Shown: positions 26,124-33,405 of the stretch, piece after piece
How the letters are laid out: every line of letters begins with the position of its first letter
Position numbering within the stretch: position 1 is the first letter of the stretch
NCBI GenBank assembly: GCA_963545265.1
Contig: CAUUHY010000008.1
Location: 1-33,405 of the forward strand
From: CAJPPJ01 sp963545265
GTDB taxonomy: Bacteria; Bacillota_I; Bacilli_A; RF39; UBA660
Direction of reading: 5' to 3'
DNA: 33,405 nt
Position numbers and translations under genes: made by a program
Notes under the pieces: model-generated
Seen by the model: only the letters and a program-made list of their open reading frames with translations
Database searches by the model: none
Told to the model about the DNA's origin: nothing

Positions 26124-26995
26124 AATTCTTTTGGATATTCTCCTTTTAATTGTTTTTCTTTTATAACTCTTTTTATTTTGTCTAAATCTTCTCTATAAGT
26201 AATACCATACCATTTTTCATCTGTTCTTTTATTCTTTACTTTTATTTTCTTCTCTTTTAAAAGTTCATTTAAAACAATCGGTATTAATGTTTCTTTTGTT
26301 AAATCTCCATTTAATTCTTTTATAAAAAATTTAACTTTTTCTTCTATCAAACACAACACTTTCTTATTCATAGTCATAATAAGCATAGAAACATCAATAT
26401 CTTCTTTTATAAATCTTTCATTAGTTCCATCAAGGTTACTAACATATATTTTACTATTTCGTTTTTCGCAAATACTTTCTATAATTTCTGTTATATTATC
26501 TTTATCATCTTTATAACATAATCCTCTTTTAACCGATCCACTTTCTGTTAAAGTGTCTTTTAATTTATACGAAATAATATTTATATTATCATCTTTTTCT
26601 AATAATTCACTTGCTATTTTAAATGAATTAAATCCATAAAAATCATCTGCTGTTATAAGCAAAAATTTATCTTTTATATATTTGTTAATAGAAACTAAAG
26701 CATGTGCTGTACCTAAAGGTTTCATTCTTTTTTTAGATACTCCTTTTATATAAAGAGGTTGAAAAGCATATTTAACATTTATATGCTTTTTTATTCTTTC
26801 TCCAATTGTATCTTTAAACACTTTATAATTTTCTTTTTTTATTATAAAAATAACTTCAGAAAAACCTGCTTTTATAGCATCATAAATTGAATAATCAATA
26901 ATAAATTCATTATTCTCACCAATAGGTTCAACTTGTTTTAAACCACCAAATCTAGAACCCAAACCACCAGCTAAAATAACTAATGTTTTCTTCAC
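26114..26995 (-). CDS. Sugar-phosphate nucleotidyltransferase-family protein
   Basis: The 293-residue protein starts with GTG (26995), which overlaps the pcrA TAG by one base; the ribosome site is GAGGTGG. It has the NTP-transferase Rossmann fold: LAGGLGSRFGGLKQ (8-21) for the nucleotide, PLGTAHAL (93-100), and ITADDFYG with D117-D118 for metal. The C-terminal part (ISYKLKDTLTESGSVKRGLC) fits NDP-sugar pyrophosphorylases. No sugar or base can be assigned, and no sugar-pathway gene is near. It sits between pcrA and ligA, overlapping both, an unusual insertion in that cluster. Confidence 0.85.
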   Translation of the reverse strand: MKKTLVILAGGLGSRFGGLKQVEPIGENNEFIIDYSIYDAIKAGFSEVIFIIKKENYKVFKDTIGERIKKHINVKYAFQPLYIKGVSKKRMKPLGTAHALVSINKYIKDKFLLITADDFYGFNSFKIASELLEKDDNINIISYKLKDTLTESGSVKRGLCYKDDKDNITEIIESICEKRNSKIYVSNLDGTNERFIKEDIDVSMLIMTMNKKVLCLIEEKVKFFIKELNGDLTKETLIPIVLNELLKEKKIKVKNKRTDEKWYGITYREDLDKIKRVIKEKQLKGEYPKELWK

Positions 26996-29097
26996 TATTC
27001 CACCTCATATTTCATTAATTTTTTATGATTTTTTAATAGTTTTTTTATTCCATATTTATATGAAAATGCTATAACTAACAAATCATCATGAATTTCTATT
27101 ACTTTACCTTTACCAAATATTTCATGGTAAACCATATCATCAACTTTATAATCAATACTATTATTACTATTTGAATAAAAATTATCTTTTTCTACTTTAA
27201 AATTTGTATTCCACGAAGATTTTTCTTTTATTAAATTAATATTACTTTCATAAACAAATCTACTTAATGGATTATATGAAACTTTTGCAAACGCATATCT
27301 TCTTTTTGCTGCTAATAAATATAATTTTTCTTTTGCTCTAGTAACTGCAACATAATAAAGTCTTCTTTCTTCTTCTACATCTTTTACATTTTCTAAACTT
27401 AATTGATATGGAAACAAACTTTCTTCAAGTCCTACTACAAAAACAACTTTAAATTCAAGTCCTTTTACAGCATGAACAGTCATTAAGTTTACTTTTTTAT
27501 CATCCGCCTCATCAGAATTTTCTTTATCCGAAAATAATATTAAATTTTCTAAGAACTCTCCTAAGTTAGATTCGTTATCTTTTTCAAAATTATCTACATA
27601 AGTAATAAATTCTTTAATATTTTCTTCTCTTATAGAAGATTCTAAATCGTTATCTTTTTTTATATCTTCTATAATTTTTGTCTTATCACATATTTCTTCC
27701 ACTAAATTTTTTAAAGACATAGTCTTAGAACCTTTTTTAAGTTCTTCTATTAAATTTTTGAAAATAATCAATTTTTTATCTTCTTCTTTTATAGAATCAT
27801 ATAAACTTAAATTTAAATTATTTGCTTCCTTTTGAAGATTTTCAATTGTTTTATTTCCTATTCCTCTAGTTGGATAATTTACTATTCTAAGAAAACTTAT
27901 ATCGTCTTTTGGATTATTAATTAACTTTAAATATGCTATTAAATCTTTTATTTCTTTTTTATTAAAGAAACCAAATGAACCAACTAATTTAAATGGGATT
28001 GCATTATTAATAAATAACTGTTCAAATAATCTAGATTGAGAATTAGTACGATATATAACTGCTATTTCATCATAATTATATTTACTAGATAGTTTTTTTA
28101 TTTCAGATATTACATAATTGACTTCGTCTTCTTCTGTATTAACATGAAAAAACTTAACATCTTCTCCATCTCCAAGTGAAGACCATAAGTCTTTATGAGA
28201 TCTTTCAATATTATTTTTAATTACATTATTAGCAATATTTAAAATATTGTTTGTAGACCTATAATTTTGTTCTAATTTAATTACTTTTGCATCAGGAAAA
28301 TCTTTTGTAAAATTTAAAATGTTTTTATAATTAGCTCCTCTAAAAGAATAAATAGATTGATCCGAATCTCCAACTACAAATAAATTTTGATATTTTTTAG
28401 ATAACATTTTAACTAAAAAATATTGAGCATCATTAGTATCTTGATATTCATCTATTAATATATATTTATATTCTTCTTGTAAAGCTTCTAATACATTTAT
28501 ATTTTTATCTAAAATTAAATACGGCATTAATAATAAATCATCAAAATCTACACTATTAGAATTTGCTAATTTTCTTTGATATTTATTATATATATCAACT
28601 ATTTGTTTTTCTTCAAAAGTAAATGTATTTTTTTCTGCTTCTTCTGGTAATATAAGTTTGTTTTTATAAGAAGATATTACATCTTTAATATGTTTTGGTG
28701 ATAAAGTTTTAGTTAAATTCATATCTTCTACTATAATCTTTATAACTTTTAAAGAATCATCTGAATCTAATATAGTAAAATTTTTATCTACATTTATTAA
28801 ATAACCATATTTTTTTAATATTTCTACACCAAAAGAATGAAATGTTGATATATGCATTCTTCTAACATTTTGATTTAATATATTAGATACCCTATCTTTC
28901 ATTTCCTTTGCAGCTTTATTTGTAAAAGTAATAGCAAGTATGTTGTCACTGCTAATATTTTTATTTTTTATTAAATATGCTATTCTAGTAGTTAATACTT
29001 TAGTTTTTCCACTTCCTGCTCCTGCAATAACTAAAACTGGTCCTTCAGTAGTTATTACGGCTTCTTTTTGTCTTTCGTTTAATGCTTCTAATTTCAT
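26995..29097 (-). CDS. pcrA: ATP-dependent DNA helicase PcrA (UvrD family)
   Basis: With the start at 29097 (MKLEALNERQKEAV, the usual PcrA opening) the protein has 700 residues. Helicase motifs are in order: Q motif, Walker A AGAGSGKTK (25-33), TFTNKAAKEM, DEYQDTN, GDSDQSIYSFRGA, LEQNYRS, VNLMTVHAVKGLEF, and VAVTRAKEKLYL. It unwinds DNA in repair and plasmid replication and removes RecA filaments. An in-frame ATG nine codons upstream exists but has no better ribosome site and lies before the TATAAT box. No ribosome site precedes 29097 either; TATAAT ends six bases before it, as in recX. The C-terminal KVxH-type tail (DDMVYHEIFGKGKVIEI) is typical. Confidence 0.96.
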   Translation of the reverse strand: MKLEALNERQKEAVITTEGPVLVIAGAGSGKTKVLTTRIAYLIKNKNISSDNILAITFTNKAAKEMKDRVSNILNQNVRRMHISTFHSFGVEILKKYGYLINVDKNFTILDSDDSLKVIKIIVEDMNLTKTLSPKHIKDVISSYKNKLILPEEAEKNTFTFEEKQIVDIYNKYQRKLANSNSVDFDDLLLMPYLILDKNINVLEALQEEYKYILIDEYQDTNDAQYFLVKMLSKKYQNLFVVGDSDQSIYSFRGANYKNILNFTKDFPDAKVIKLEQNYRSTNNILNIANNVIKNNIERSHKDLWSSLGDGEDVKFFHVNTEEDEVNYVISEIKKLSSKYNYDEIAVIYRTNSQSRLFEQLFINNAIPFKLVGSFGFFNKKEIKDLIAYLKLINNPKDDISFLRIVNYPTRGIGNKTIENLQKEANNLNLSLYDSIKEEDKKLIIFKNLIEELKKGSKTMSLKNLVEEICDKTKIIEDIKKDNDLESSIREENIKEFITYVDNFEKDNESNLGEFLENLILFSDKENSDEADDKKVNLMTVHAVKGLEFKVVFVVGLEESLFPYQLSLENVKDVEEERRLYYVAVTRAKEKLYLLAAKRRYAFAKVSYNPLSRFVYESNINLIKEKSSWNTNFKVEKDNFYSNSNNSIDYKVDDMVYHEIFGKGKVIEIHDDLLVIAFSYKYGIKKLLKNHKKLMKYEVE

Positions 29098-29103
29098 ATA
29101 TTC

Positions 29104-29112
29104 ATTATAACA
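29104..29112 (-). promoter_or_regulatory. Extended -10 box of pcrA (TGTTATAAT), leaderless arrangement
   Basis: TGn-TATAAT on the minus strand ends exactly six bases before the ATG at 29097. Together with the missing ribosome site this predicts an mRNA starting at the ATG. Confidence 0.5.
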
Positions 29113-29131
29113 TTTTATCTTCAAAAATTAA

Positions 29132-29158
29132 AAAACTGTAACAACAAATTACAGTTTT
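29132..29158 (-). terminator. Rho-independent terminator after the sortase gene
   Basis: AAAACTGTAA and TTACAGTTTT form a perfect 10-bp stem around a 7-base loop, with T-rich sequence following on the minus strand. It overlaps the sortase stop codon and separates the surface module from pcrA. Confidence 0.85.
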
Positions 29159-29730
29159 ATCAATTCTAAATAAACGATTAAATTTTTTTCTTTTTCTTGT
29201 TTATCACAAGTTATTAACATTAATGTATTATTCTTAGATTTAATAAGAGATAAAACATCTTTTTTATCTTTCTTTAAAATTTTTTTCACTTTGTATCTAT
29301 ATTTAATTTGATTAAAATATAAATTAACCTCATCTTCTAGATTTAAAACATCTAACCTATCAAATAATATGTTATATCCGATTCCAGAATGAGCTACTAA
29401 CACTATATTAGAACCAGTTTCTGAAGGAATTTCACTTCCAGACATAACTTCTATACCGTTTTTAATTTCATTATTTTTATCACTCAAATTATAAAAACCA
29501 TAGTAAAGATTTAATTTGGGAATCTCAATAAATCCCCAATATTTATTAGTTATTTTTACTTTTTTTATTTCTTTTGTTTCCTTTTTGTTTATATCTTTTT
29601 TTATAATAGTTTGTTCTTTTATTTTGCTTTGATTATTTGTTTTATATTTTAAATTATTAAAATTAAACAGCGAATTTATAATTAAATATAAAAAGATAAT
29701 ATCAAATATTTTTATTATGAATTTTATCAT
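29149..29730 (-). CDS. Sortase, with likely catalytic Arg replaced by Lys
   Basis: The 193-residue transpeptidase has one N-terminal membrane helix (about 2-23), a lysine-rich spacer, and the sortase beta barrel from about 64. Catalytic H114 lies in NIVLVAHSGIG and C175 in NTLMLITCDK, matching the canonical TLxTC. In well-studied sortases an Arg four residues before the final V (as R197 in S. aureus SrtA) completes the active site; here that position is K182 in EKEKNLIVYLEL. There is no other Arg nearby. It overlaps the end of the adhesin gene by 29 bases, and its likely substrate is that protein. It attaches or links surface proteins through their sorting signal. Class cannot be set from the motifs alone. 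Confidence 0.9.
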   Translation of the reverse strand: MIKFIIKIFDIIFLYLIINSLFNFNNLKYKTNNQSKIKEQTIIKKDINKKETKEIKKVKITNKYWGFIEIPKLNLYYGFYNLSDKNNEIKNGIEVMSGSEIPSETGSNIVLVAHSGIGYNILFDRLDVLNLEDEVNLYFNQIKYRYKVKKILKKDKKDVLSLIKSKNNTLMLITCDKQEKEKNLIVYLELIKL

Positions 29731-31150
29731 AAATATTTAAACCTATTAAAATACTAAAAACTATTATTAAGAAAAGAAGATTATTTTTTTTATTAATACC
29801 AGCATCTGGAATTTTTAAATCTAACAATTCATATGTTTGACTTATATTATCATTTATTTCTATATTAAAATCATTTATAAATTTATATCCAACTGTTGAA
29901 TTAACTTGTTTTATTTCATAATTACCATATGGTAGATAAAAAGTTGCTCTACCTTCTTCATCAGTTACTATTTCTTTAAACAATATATTATCTAAAAATA
30001 TTTGAAACTTTATACCACTTTCTTTAGTTTTATTATTTTTATCTCCCATATATTTAAGAATTGTTATTTCTTTTAATATTTTTTCATTTTCTATTTGTTT
30101 TGTTATTTCTTTTTCTTTAGTTAGATCAAATATATATCTAACATCACTTTTCTTATACCCTTTTCCTGCAGTTTCTTCTACTAAATAATATTTTTTTATT
30201 TCTAAATTATCGATAATTAAATTATCATCTTCGACAATATACTTATTAATAAAGTTGTCATTTTCATCATATAATTTAAAAACTGTTCCTTTTAAACTAT
30301 AATTTTTGTTATTTTCAAACTTTTTTGTATCTTTATCAATTTTATTTATAACTATTTTACCTTTGTTAAATTTTAAAAAAACATCAAAAGAAAAATCTTT
30401 TACTTTTCCATAAGTCATTAAACTTTGATAATTTTGATCATAATATACAAATATCGGATTAATATTTTGTATTTTCTTTTTAAATGTTACTTTTATTTCT
30501 TTTTCTTGATTACTTTTTACAACAAACTCATTATTTATAACTTTAACATTTTCTCCAAATACATCATATTTGTTTAATAGATTGTTAATATCTTTAATTT
30601 TATATTCTTTTTTTATAGTTAAATTTAACAAATTTTCTTTAAAAATTGGTTTTTGATAGTGCTCATTAACTAATGTTTCTAACTCTTTTATATAATTTAA
30701 ATAATTATTTGTTATAATATTTTCTTTTGTTTTATCTAAAAGTTCAAATTTTAAATTAGGTGCTACTGTTTTCCATATTAAAAATTGAGTAACTGCATAC
30801 CAAATTTTATCTTCATGTCCTTTATACATATATCCGTAATAAGATAATAAACTGATTTTATCAAGTGTTTTTGAATCTATTTGATTTATATCATTCAAAC
30901 TATAACCGCTATATAAATAATGTTCTTTAGCCTGTTTAAGAGGTTCTATACAATAAGCAAAATTATTATCAGCTTTATTTCTAATAATTACAAATCTTCC
31001 TTTTTTAACATTCCCATTGTTATTTCTCGAATAATACAAATCAACCCAATCGTTTATTACAAATTCATTCTTTTTTATCTCCTCTGCTTTAACAAATTTA
31101 AACCCAAATAACCCTATAATAGTGAATAAAATAATTAATAGTTTTTTCAT
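29702..31150 (-). CDS. Sortase-anchored surface adhesin with thioester and Cna-B domains
   Basis: Residue numbers are from the first of two ATGs (31153); the second (31150) is better spaced from AGGAGG. A signal peptide ends near VKA23. The next domain has C68 in NFAYCIEPL and Q123 in AVTQFLIWK, the Cys-Gln signature of thioester (TED/TQXA) domains that can bond covalently to host or surface amines. Two Cna-B/SpaA-like domains follow (about 265-356 and 362-446). The first has K271, E326/E327 and N356 for an internal isopeptide bond; the second has K367 but Q416 where Glu is expected. The end is IPDAG (448-452), a hydrophobic helix (about 459-474) and a basic tail, a sorting signal. Stop is TGA. 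The ~120 residues between the thioester and Cna-B regions are unassigned. Confidence 0.88.
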   Translation of the reverse strand: MKKLLIILFTIIGLFGFKFVKAEEIKKNEFVINDWVDLYYSRNNNGNVKKGRFVIIRNKADNNFAYCIEPLKQAKEHYLYSGYSLNDINQIDSKTLDKISLLSYYGYMYKGHEDKIWYAVTQFLIWKTVAPNLKFELLDKTKENIITNNYLNYIKELETLVNEHYQKPIFKENLLNLTIKKEYKIKDINNLLNKYDVFGENVKVINNEFVVKSNQEKEIKVTFKKKIQNINPIFVYYDQNYQSLMTYGKVKDFSFDVFLKFNKGKIVINKIDKDTKKFENNKNYSLKGTVFKLYDENDNFINKYIVEDDNLIIDNLEIKKYYLVEETAGKGYKKSDVRYIFDLTKEKEITKQIENEKILKEITILKYMGDKNNKTKESGIKFQIFLDNILFKEIVTDEEGRATFYLPYGNYEIKQVNSTVGYKFINDFNIEINDNISQTYELLDLKIPDAGINKKNNLLFLIIVFSILIGLNIYDKIHNKNI

Positions 31151-31209
31151 CATTTCCTCCTACTATTACATTAAGTTATTCAAATTATTTTACTTTTTTC
31201 CTAAAAAAA

Positions 31210-31235
31210 TAAAAAATAGTATTAAAAATACTATC
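31210..31235 (-). terminator. Rho-independent terminator after tsaD
   Basis: ATAGTATT and AATACTAT form an 8-bp stem around a 3-base loop, followed by a T-rich run on the minus strand. It separates the tsa genes from the adhesin. Confidence 0.75.
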
Positions 31236-31245
31236 TTTTATTATC

Positions 31246-32262
31246 TTAAAATAAATATTCGTTATTTATTTGTGATTCTGCTTTTAAATTTATATCAACA
31301 AATTTGTTATTAATATAATAATAATATGCTGCTGCTCCAATCATTGCCGCATTATCTGTACAATATTTTAGTTCTGGATATGAATATATTAAATTATTTT
31401 CTTTTGCTATTTTTTCAACAATTTCTCTTATTCCACTATTGGCTGATACTCCTCCAGCTAAATATATAGCTTTTGGATTATATTTATTAAGTGCTAGCAT
31501 TATTTTATTATAAAATGTTTCTTTTACAGTTTCTTGAAAACTACAAGCTAAATTTTCTTTTATAATAGGATTTCCATTCATATTTTCTTTATTCACTAAA
31601 TTTAAAACTGCACTTTTTAATCCACTAAAACTAAAATTACAGCTATGATCATTTAAAGGTTTTGGTAAATCATAAGTTCTTTCCCCAAGTTTTGATAATT
31701 TATCAACTTTAGGTCCACCTGGATATTCTAAATTCATAAGTCTTGCTACTTTGTCATAACATTCTCCTACTGCATCATCTAATGTAGATCCTATTAATTT
31801 AAACTTCATATGATCTTCCATTAAAACTAAATCAGTATGTCCTCCTGAAACTATTAGCACTAAGGCAGGAAAATGAAAATCTGTATTTAAATTATTTGAA
31901 TAAATGTGTCCTATCATATGATTAACAGCTATTAAAGGTTTTTTATATATCAAACTTAATGTTTTAGCTATTTCTACACCAATCAATAAAGAACCTATTA
32001 AACCTGGACCATAAGTAACTGCTATAGCATCCATATCTTTTATTTCTAAATTTGATTTATCTAAAACTTCTTTTAAAACAAATATAAAATTTTTTAAATG
32101 TTCTCTTGATGCAATTTCAGGTACTACACCACCATAATTTTTATGAACATCTATTTGAGAAGAAATAGATGTTGCTATATCTATTTTTCCATTTTTTATT
32201 ATACTAAAACTTGTTTCATCACAACTAGATTCAATAGCTAATATATATACATCTTTGCTCAT
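31246..32262 (-). CDS. tsaD: tRNA N6-adenosine threonylcarbamoyltransferase TsaD
   Basis: The 338-residue protein transfers threonylcarbamoyl to A37 of ANN-decoding tRNAs. It has the Kae1/TsaD opening LAIESSCDETSFSI, the metal-binding H115-MIG-H119, TYGPGLIGSLLIG, LIVSGGHTDLVLM, LDDAVGECYDKVARLM, FSFSGLKSA, LAGGVSANSGIRE and CTDNAAMIG. Length is normal. The ATG overlaps the TGA of tsaB (ATGA). Confidence 0.98.
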   Translation of the reverse strand: MSKDVYILAIESSCDETSFSIIKNGKIDIATSISSQIDVHKNYGGVVPEIASREHLKNFIFVLKEVLDKSNLEIKDMDAIAVTYGPGLIGSLLIGVEIAKTLSLIYKKPLIAVNHMIGHIYSNNLNTDFHFPALVLIVSGGHTDLVLMEDHMKFKLIGSTLDDAVGECYDKVARLMNLEYPGGPKVDKLSKLGERTYDLPKPLNDHSCNFSFSGLKSAVLNLVNKENMNGNPIIKENLACSFQETVKETFYNKIMLALNKYNPKAIYLAGGVSANSGIREIVEKIAKENNLIYSYPELKYCTDNAAMIGAAAYYYYINNKFVDINLKAESQINNEYLF

Positions 32263-32873
32263 AAGTTATTTCTCTCTTCCGCTTCAGTTCTTTTTAAATA
32301 ATTTGCATCTACTAACTCTACTCTAGTTGGTTCTAAATTTAAAACATAATGAATAACCTTTTCAAAATTAACTTTTGATTTTTCTATATTATCAAAATTT
32401 TCTTCATCATATGAGATATAAACATAATCGTTTATATCTTTTAATTTATCTTTTAAATCATCTATTTTTATATATGTTTCTTTTAATATAACTTCTTGAT
32501 CTTTAAATATAGCTGCAAAAAAAGCTGAGCGTCTTGCAGATATTAAAGGCACTTTATATTTATGATTGGAACTAAGTGCCATAGAAGTTAATTTTGAAAC
32601 AGTTATTATTGGAATATTTAATGAGAAAGCTATAATTTTAGCAATAGTTAAACCTATTCTTATACCTGTAAATGAACCCGGACCATTAACAACTATAACC
32701 TTAGTTAAAAAAGAAATATCTCTTTTAGATTCTTCAAAAAGTTTATTTATATATTTTAATGTTTTATCAGTCATATTATTTTCTAGTTTTTCACTATAAG
32801 ATAATAACACTTTATCATTTTCATATAACGCAACATTAAGTATTTTATAACATGTATCAATATATAATACCAT
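32259..32873 (-). CDS. tsaB: t6A synthesis protein TsaB
   Basis: The 204-residue protein (MVLYIDTCYKILNVALY) has the TsaB ASKHA fold motifs VVNGPGSFTGIRIGLT and ISARRSAFFAA. It forms the TsaB-TsaD-TsaE complex. The start at 32873 is chosen because GGAG is correctly placed and the ATG overlaps the tsaE TAA (TAATG); a frame five codons longer lies inside tsaE. It ends with TGA within the tsaD start. Confidence 0.95.
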   Translation of the reverse strand: MVLYIDTCYKILNVALYENDKVLLSYSEKLENNMTDKTLKYINKLFEESKRDISFLTKVIVVNGPGSFTGIRIGLTIAKIIAFSLNIPIITVSKLTSMALSSNHKYKVPLISARRSAFFAAIFKDQEVILKETYIKIDDLKDKLKDINDYVYISYDEENFDNIEKSKVNFEKVIHYVLNLEPTRVELVDANYLKRTEAEERNNL

Positions 32874-33322
32874 TAAATTTCTCCGCAAATGTTTTCATAT
32901 TTTTCACCTATTGGATTAAGATATACTACTCTTTTATTTTCTGTTAATATTTTAAAATTTAATTCTAAATATTCATCAGGTAAATAATCTTTTATAGTAT
33001 CTCCCCATTCGATAATTGTTACTCCATTATTTTTATAATAATATTCAAAATCAATAGAGTCAGCTTCACCTTCTAATCTATATACATCCATATGAAAAAG
33101 TGGTAACTCACCATTATAATATTCCTTAACTATAGTAAAAGTAGGAGATGTCACATTTTCATCTATTCTCATAGCTTTAGCAAAAGCTTTCGTAAATAGC
33201 GTTTTTCCACTTCCAAGCTCTCCATTAAGTACTATTACCATGTTAGGAAACTTTTCAGACTCAATATTTTGAGCTAATAATATTGTATCATTTTCGTTAT
33301 TAAGAACTATTTTTTTATTCAT
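32873..33322 (-). CDS. tsaE: t6A synthesis ATPase TsaE
   Basis: The 149-residue P-loop ATPase has Walker A GELGSGKT at 34-41, TSPTFTIVKEY, MDVYRLE and IIEWGD. It drives the TsaB-TsaD cycle. The ATG at 33322 has GAGG before it; a longer frame to 33382 would begin inside the 5S rRNA and is rejected. Confidence 0.96.
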   Translation of the reverse strand: MNKKIVLNNENDTILLAQNIESEKFPNMVIVLNGELGSGKTLFTKAFAKAMRIDENVTSPTFTIVKEYYNGELPLFHMDVYRLEGEADSIDFEYYYKNNGVTIIEWGDTIKDYLPDEYLELNFKILTENKRVVYLNPIGEKYENICGEI

Positions 33323-33344
33323 ATATACCTCTATTACAACTATA

Positions 33345-33350
33345 ATTATA
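33345..33350 (-). promoter_or_regulatory. -10 box upstream of tsaE
   Basis: A minus-strand TATAAT lies 22 bases before the tsaE ATG and downstream of the 5S gene. No convincing -35 is seen. Confidence 0.45.
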
Positions 33351-33374
33351 CAATATTTTTTGCACAAAAAAAAC

Positions 33375-33405
33375 ATTGGCAACGTCCTATTTTAGCTAAA
33401 TCACT
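33375..33405 (-). rRNA. rrf: 5S rRNA, 3' end only (cut by window edge)
   Basis: Reading the minus strand from the window edge, ...AAAATAGGACGTTGCCAA matches the conserved 3' end of bacterial 5S rRNA (B. subtilis: GAGAGTAGGACGCCGCCAA). A T8 run follows within three bases, on the minus strand, and may help end the ribosomal transcript. The remaining ~85 bases and any 23S/16S genes lie to the right of the window. Assigned by motif alone. Confidence 0.75.

Noticed and set aside
29098..29124. Upstream start for pcrA
   Set aside because: The nine extra residues are not typical of PcrA, and the region holds the TATAAT box.
33323..33382. N-terminal extension of tsaE
   Set aside because: The extra 20 codons would start inside the 5S rRNA; the ATG at 33322 has GAGG and matches the usual TsaE start.
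1..33405. TGA read as tryptophan (mollicute code)
   Set aside because: Conserved tryptophans such as in the PFOR GDGWAYD motif use TGG, and TGA ends tsaB and the adhesin gene at sensible places.
1..33405. CRISPR array, tRNA, insertion sequence, phage
   Set aside because: No spaced direct repeats, cloverleaf, transposase or integrase is visible; gaps between genes are short. The holin-like label at 20821 is only a family name.

Overview
This window is an AT-rich, tightly packed bacterial chromosome segment. Its gene content (RpoZ, RecX, YlxM, PrsA, a HIT protein, a PcrA-LigA cluster, strong AGGAGG-type ribosome sites) points to a low-GC Firmicute, most like the uncultured gut Bacilli with small genomes. 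It is not a classical mollicute. The sortase with its sorting-signal protein implies a cell wall. TGA is used as a stop at the adhesin gene (29702) and at tsaB (32259), so the standard bacterial code applies. Nearly everything lies on the minus strand; the one clear plus-strand gene is at 6115. The layout is described right to left, following transcription.

33405-31150: the 3' end of a 5S rRNA is followed by tsaE-tsaB-tsaD (tRNA t6A synthesis), overlapping by 1-4 bases and without the rimI often found between tsaB and tsaD. A hairpin terminator closes this unit. 31150-29149: a two-gene surface module encodes a thioester/Cna-B adhesin ending in IPDAG, a membrane helix and a basic tail, with an overlapping sortase whose usual catalytic Arg appears to be Lys. 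29097-20025: a repair and envelope run of pcrA, a sugar nucleotidyltransferase, ligA, uvrA, a YvlD-like membrane protein and lgt.

19951-15398: two small unknown proteins, the TldD/TldE protease pair and a membrane-anchored unknown. 15341-12759: the SRP cluster ftsY-ylxM-ffh. 12720-11362: a membrane-anchored phosphodiester glycosidase-domain protein. 11306-7025: pyruvate:ferredoxin oxidoreductase (fermentative, anaerobic metabolism) and an overlapping unknown with an internal duplication.

6996-3482 is the most unusual part. A plus-strand, anchored, cysteine-rich protein with ten Cys-pair loops faces an operon starting with rpoZ. Two WXG100-like proteins sit between rpoZ and recX-hit. They share almost the same first 96 residues and then have unrelated C-termini, one charged and helical, the other a glycine-zipper hydrophobic segment. 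This looks like a small set of type VII (ESX) substrates with exchanged tails. No EssC-type ATPase is in the window. 3437-1 holds a four-helix membrane protein, a possible 29-residue ORF, a 683-residue protein I do not recognise, and the start of a PrsA foldase lipoprotein that runs off the left edge.

Two genes, recX and pcrA, have no ribosome binding site but have a TATAAT box exactly six bases before the ATG, the arrangement expected of leaderless transcripts. There is no CRISPR array, insertion sequence, tRNA or riboswitch that I can support, and no gene-free stretch longer than about 110 bases.
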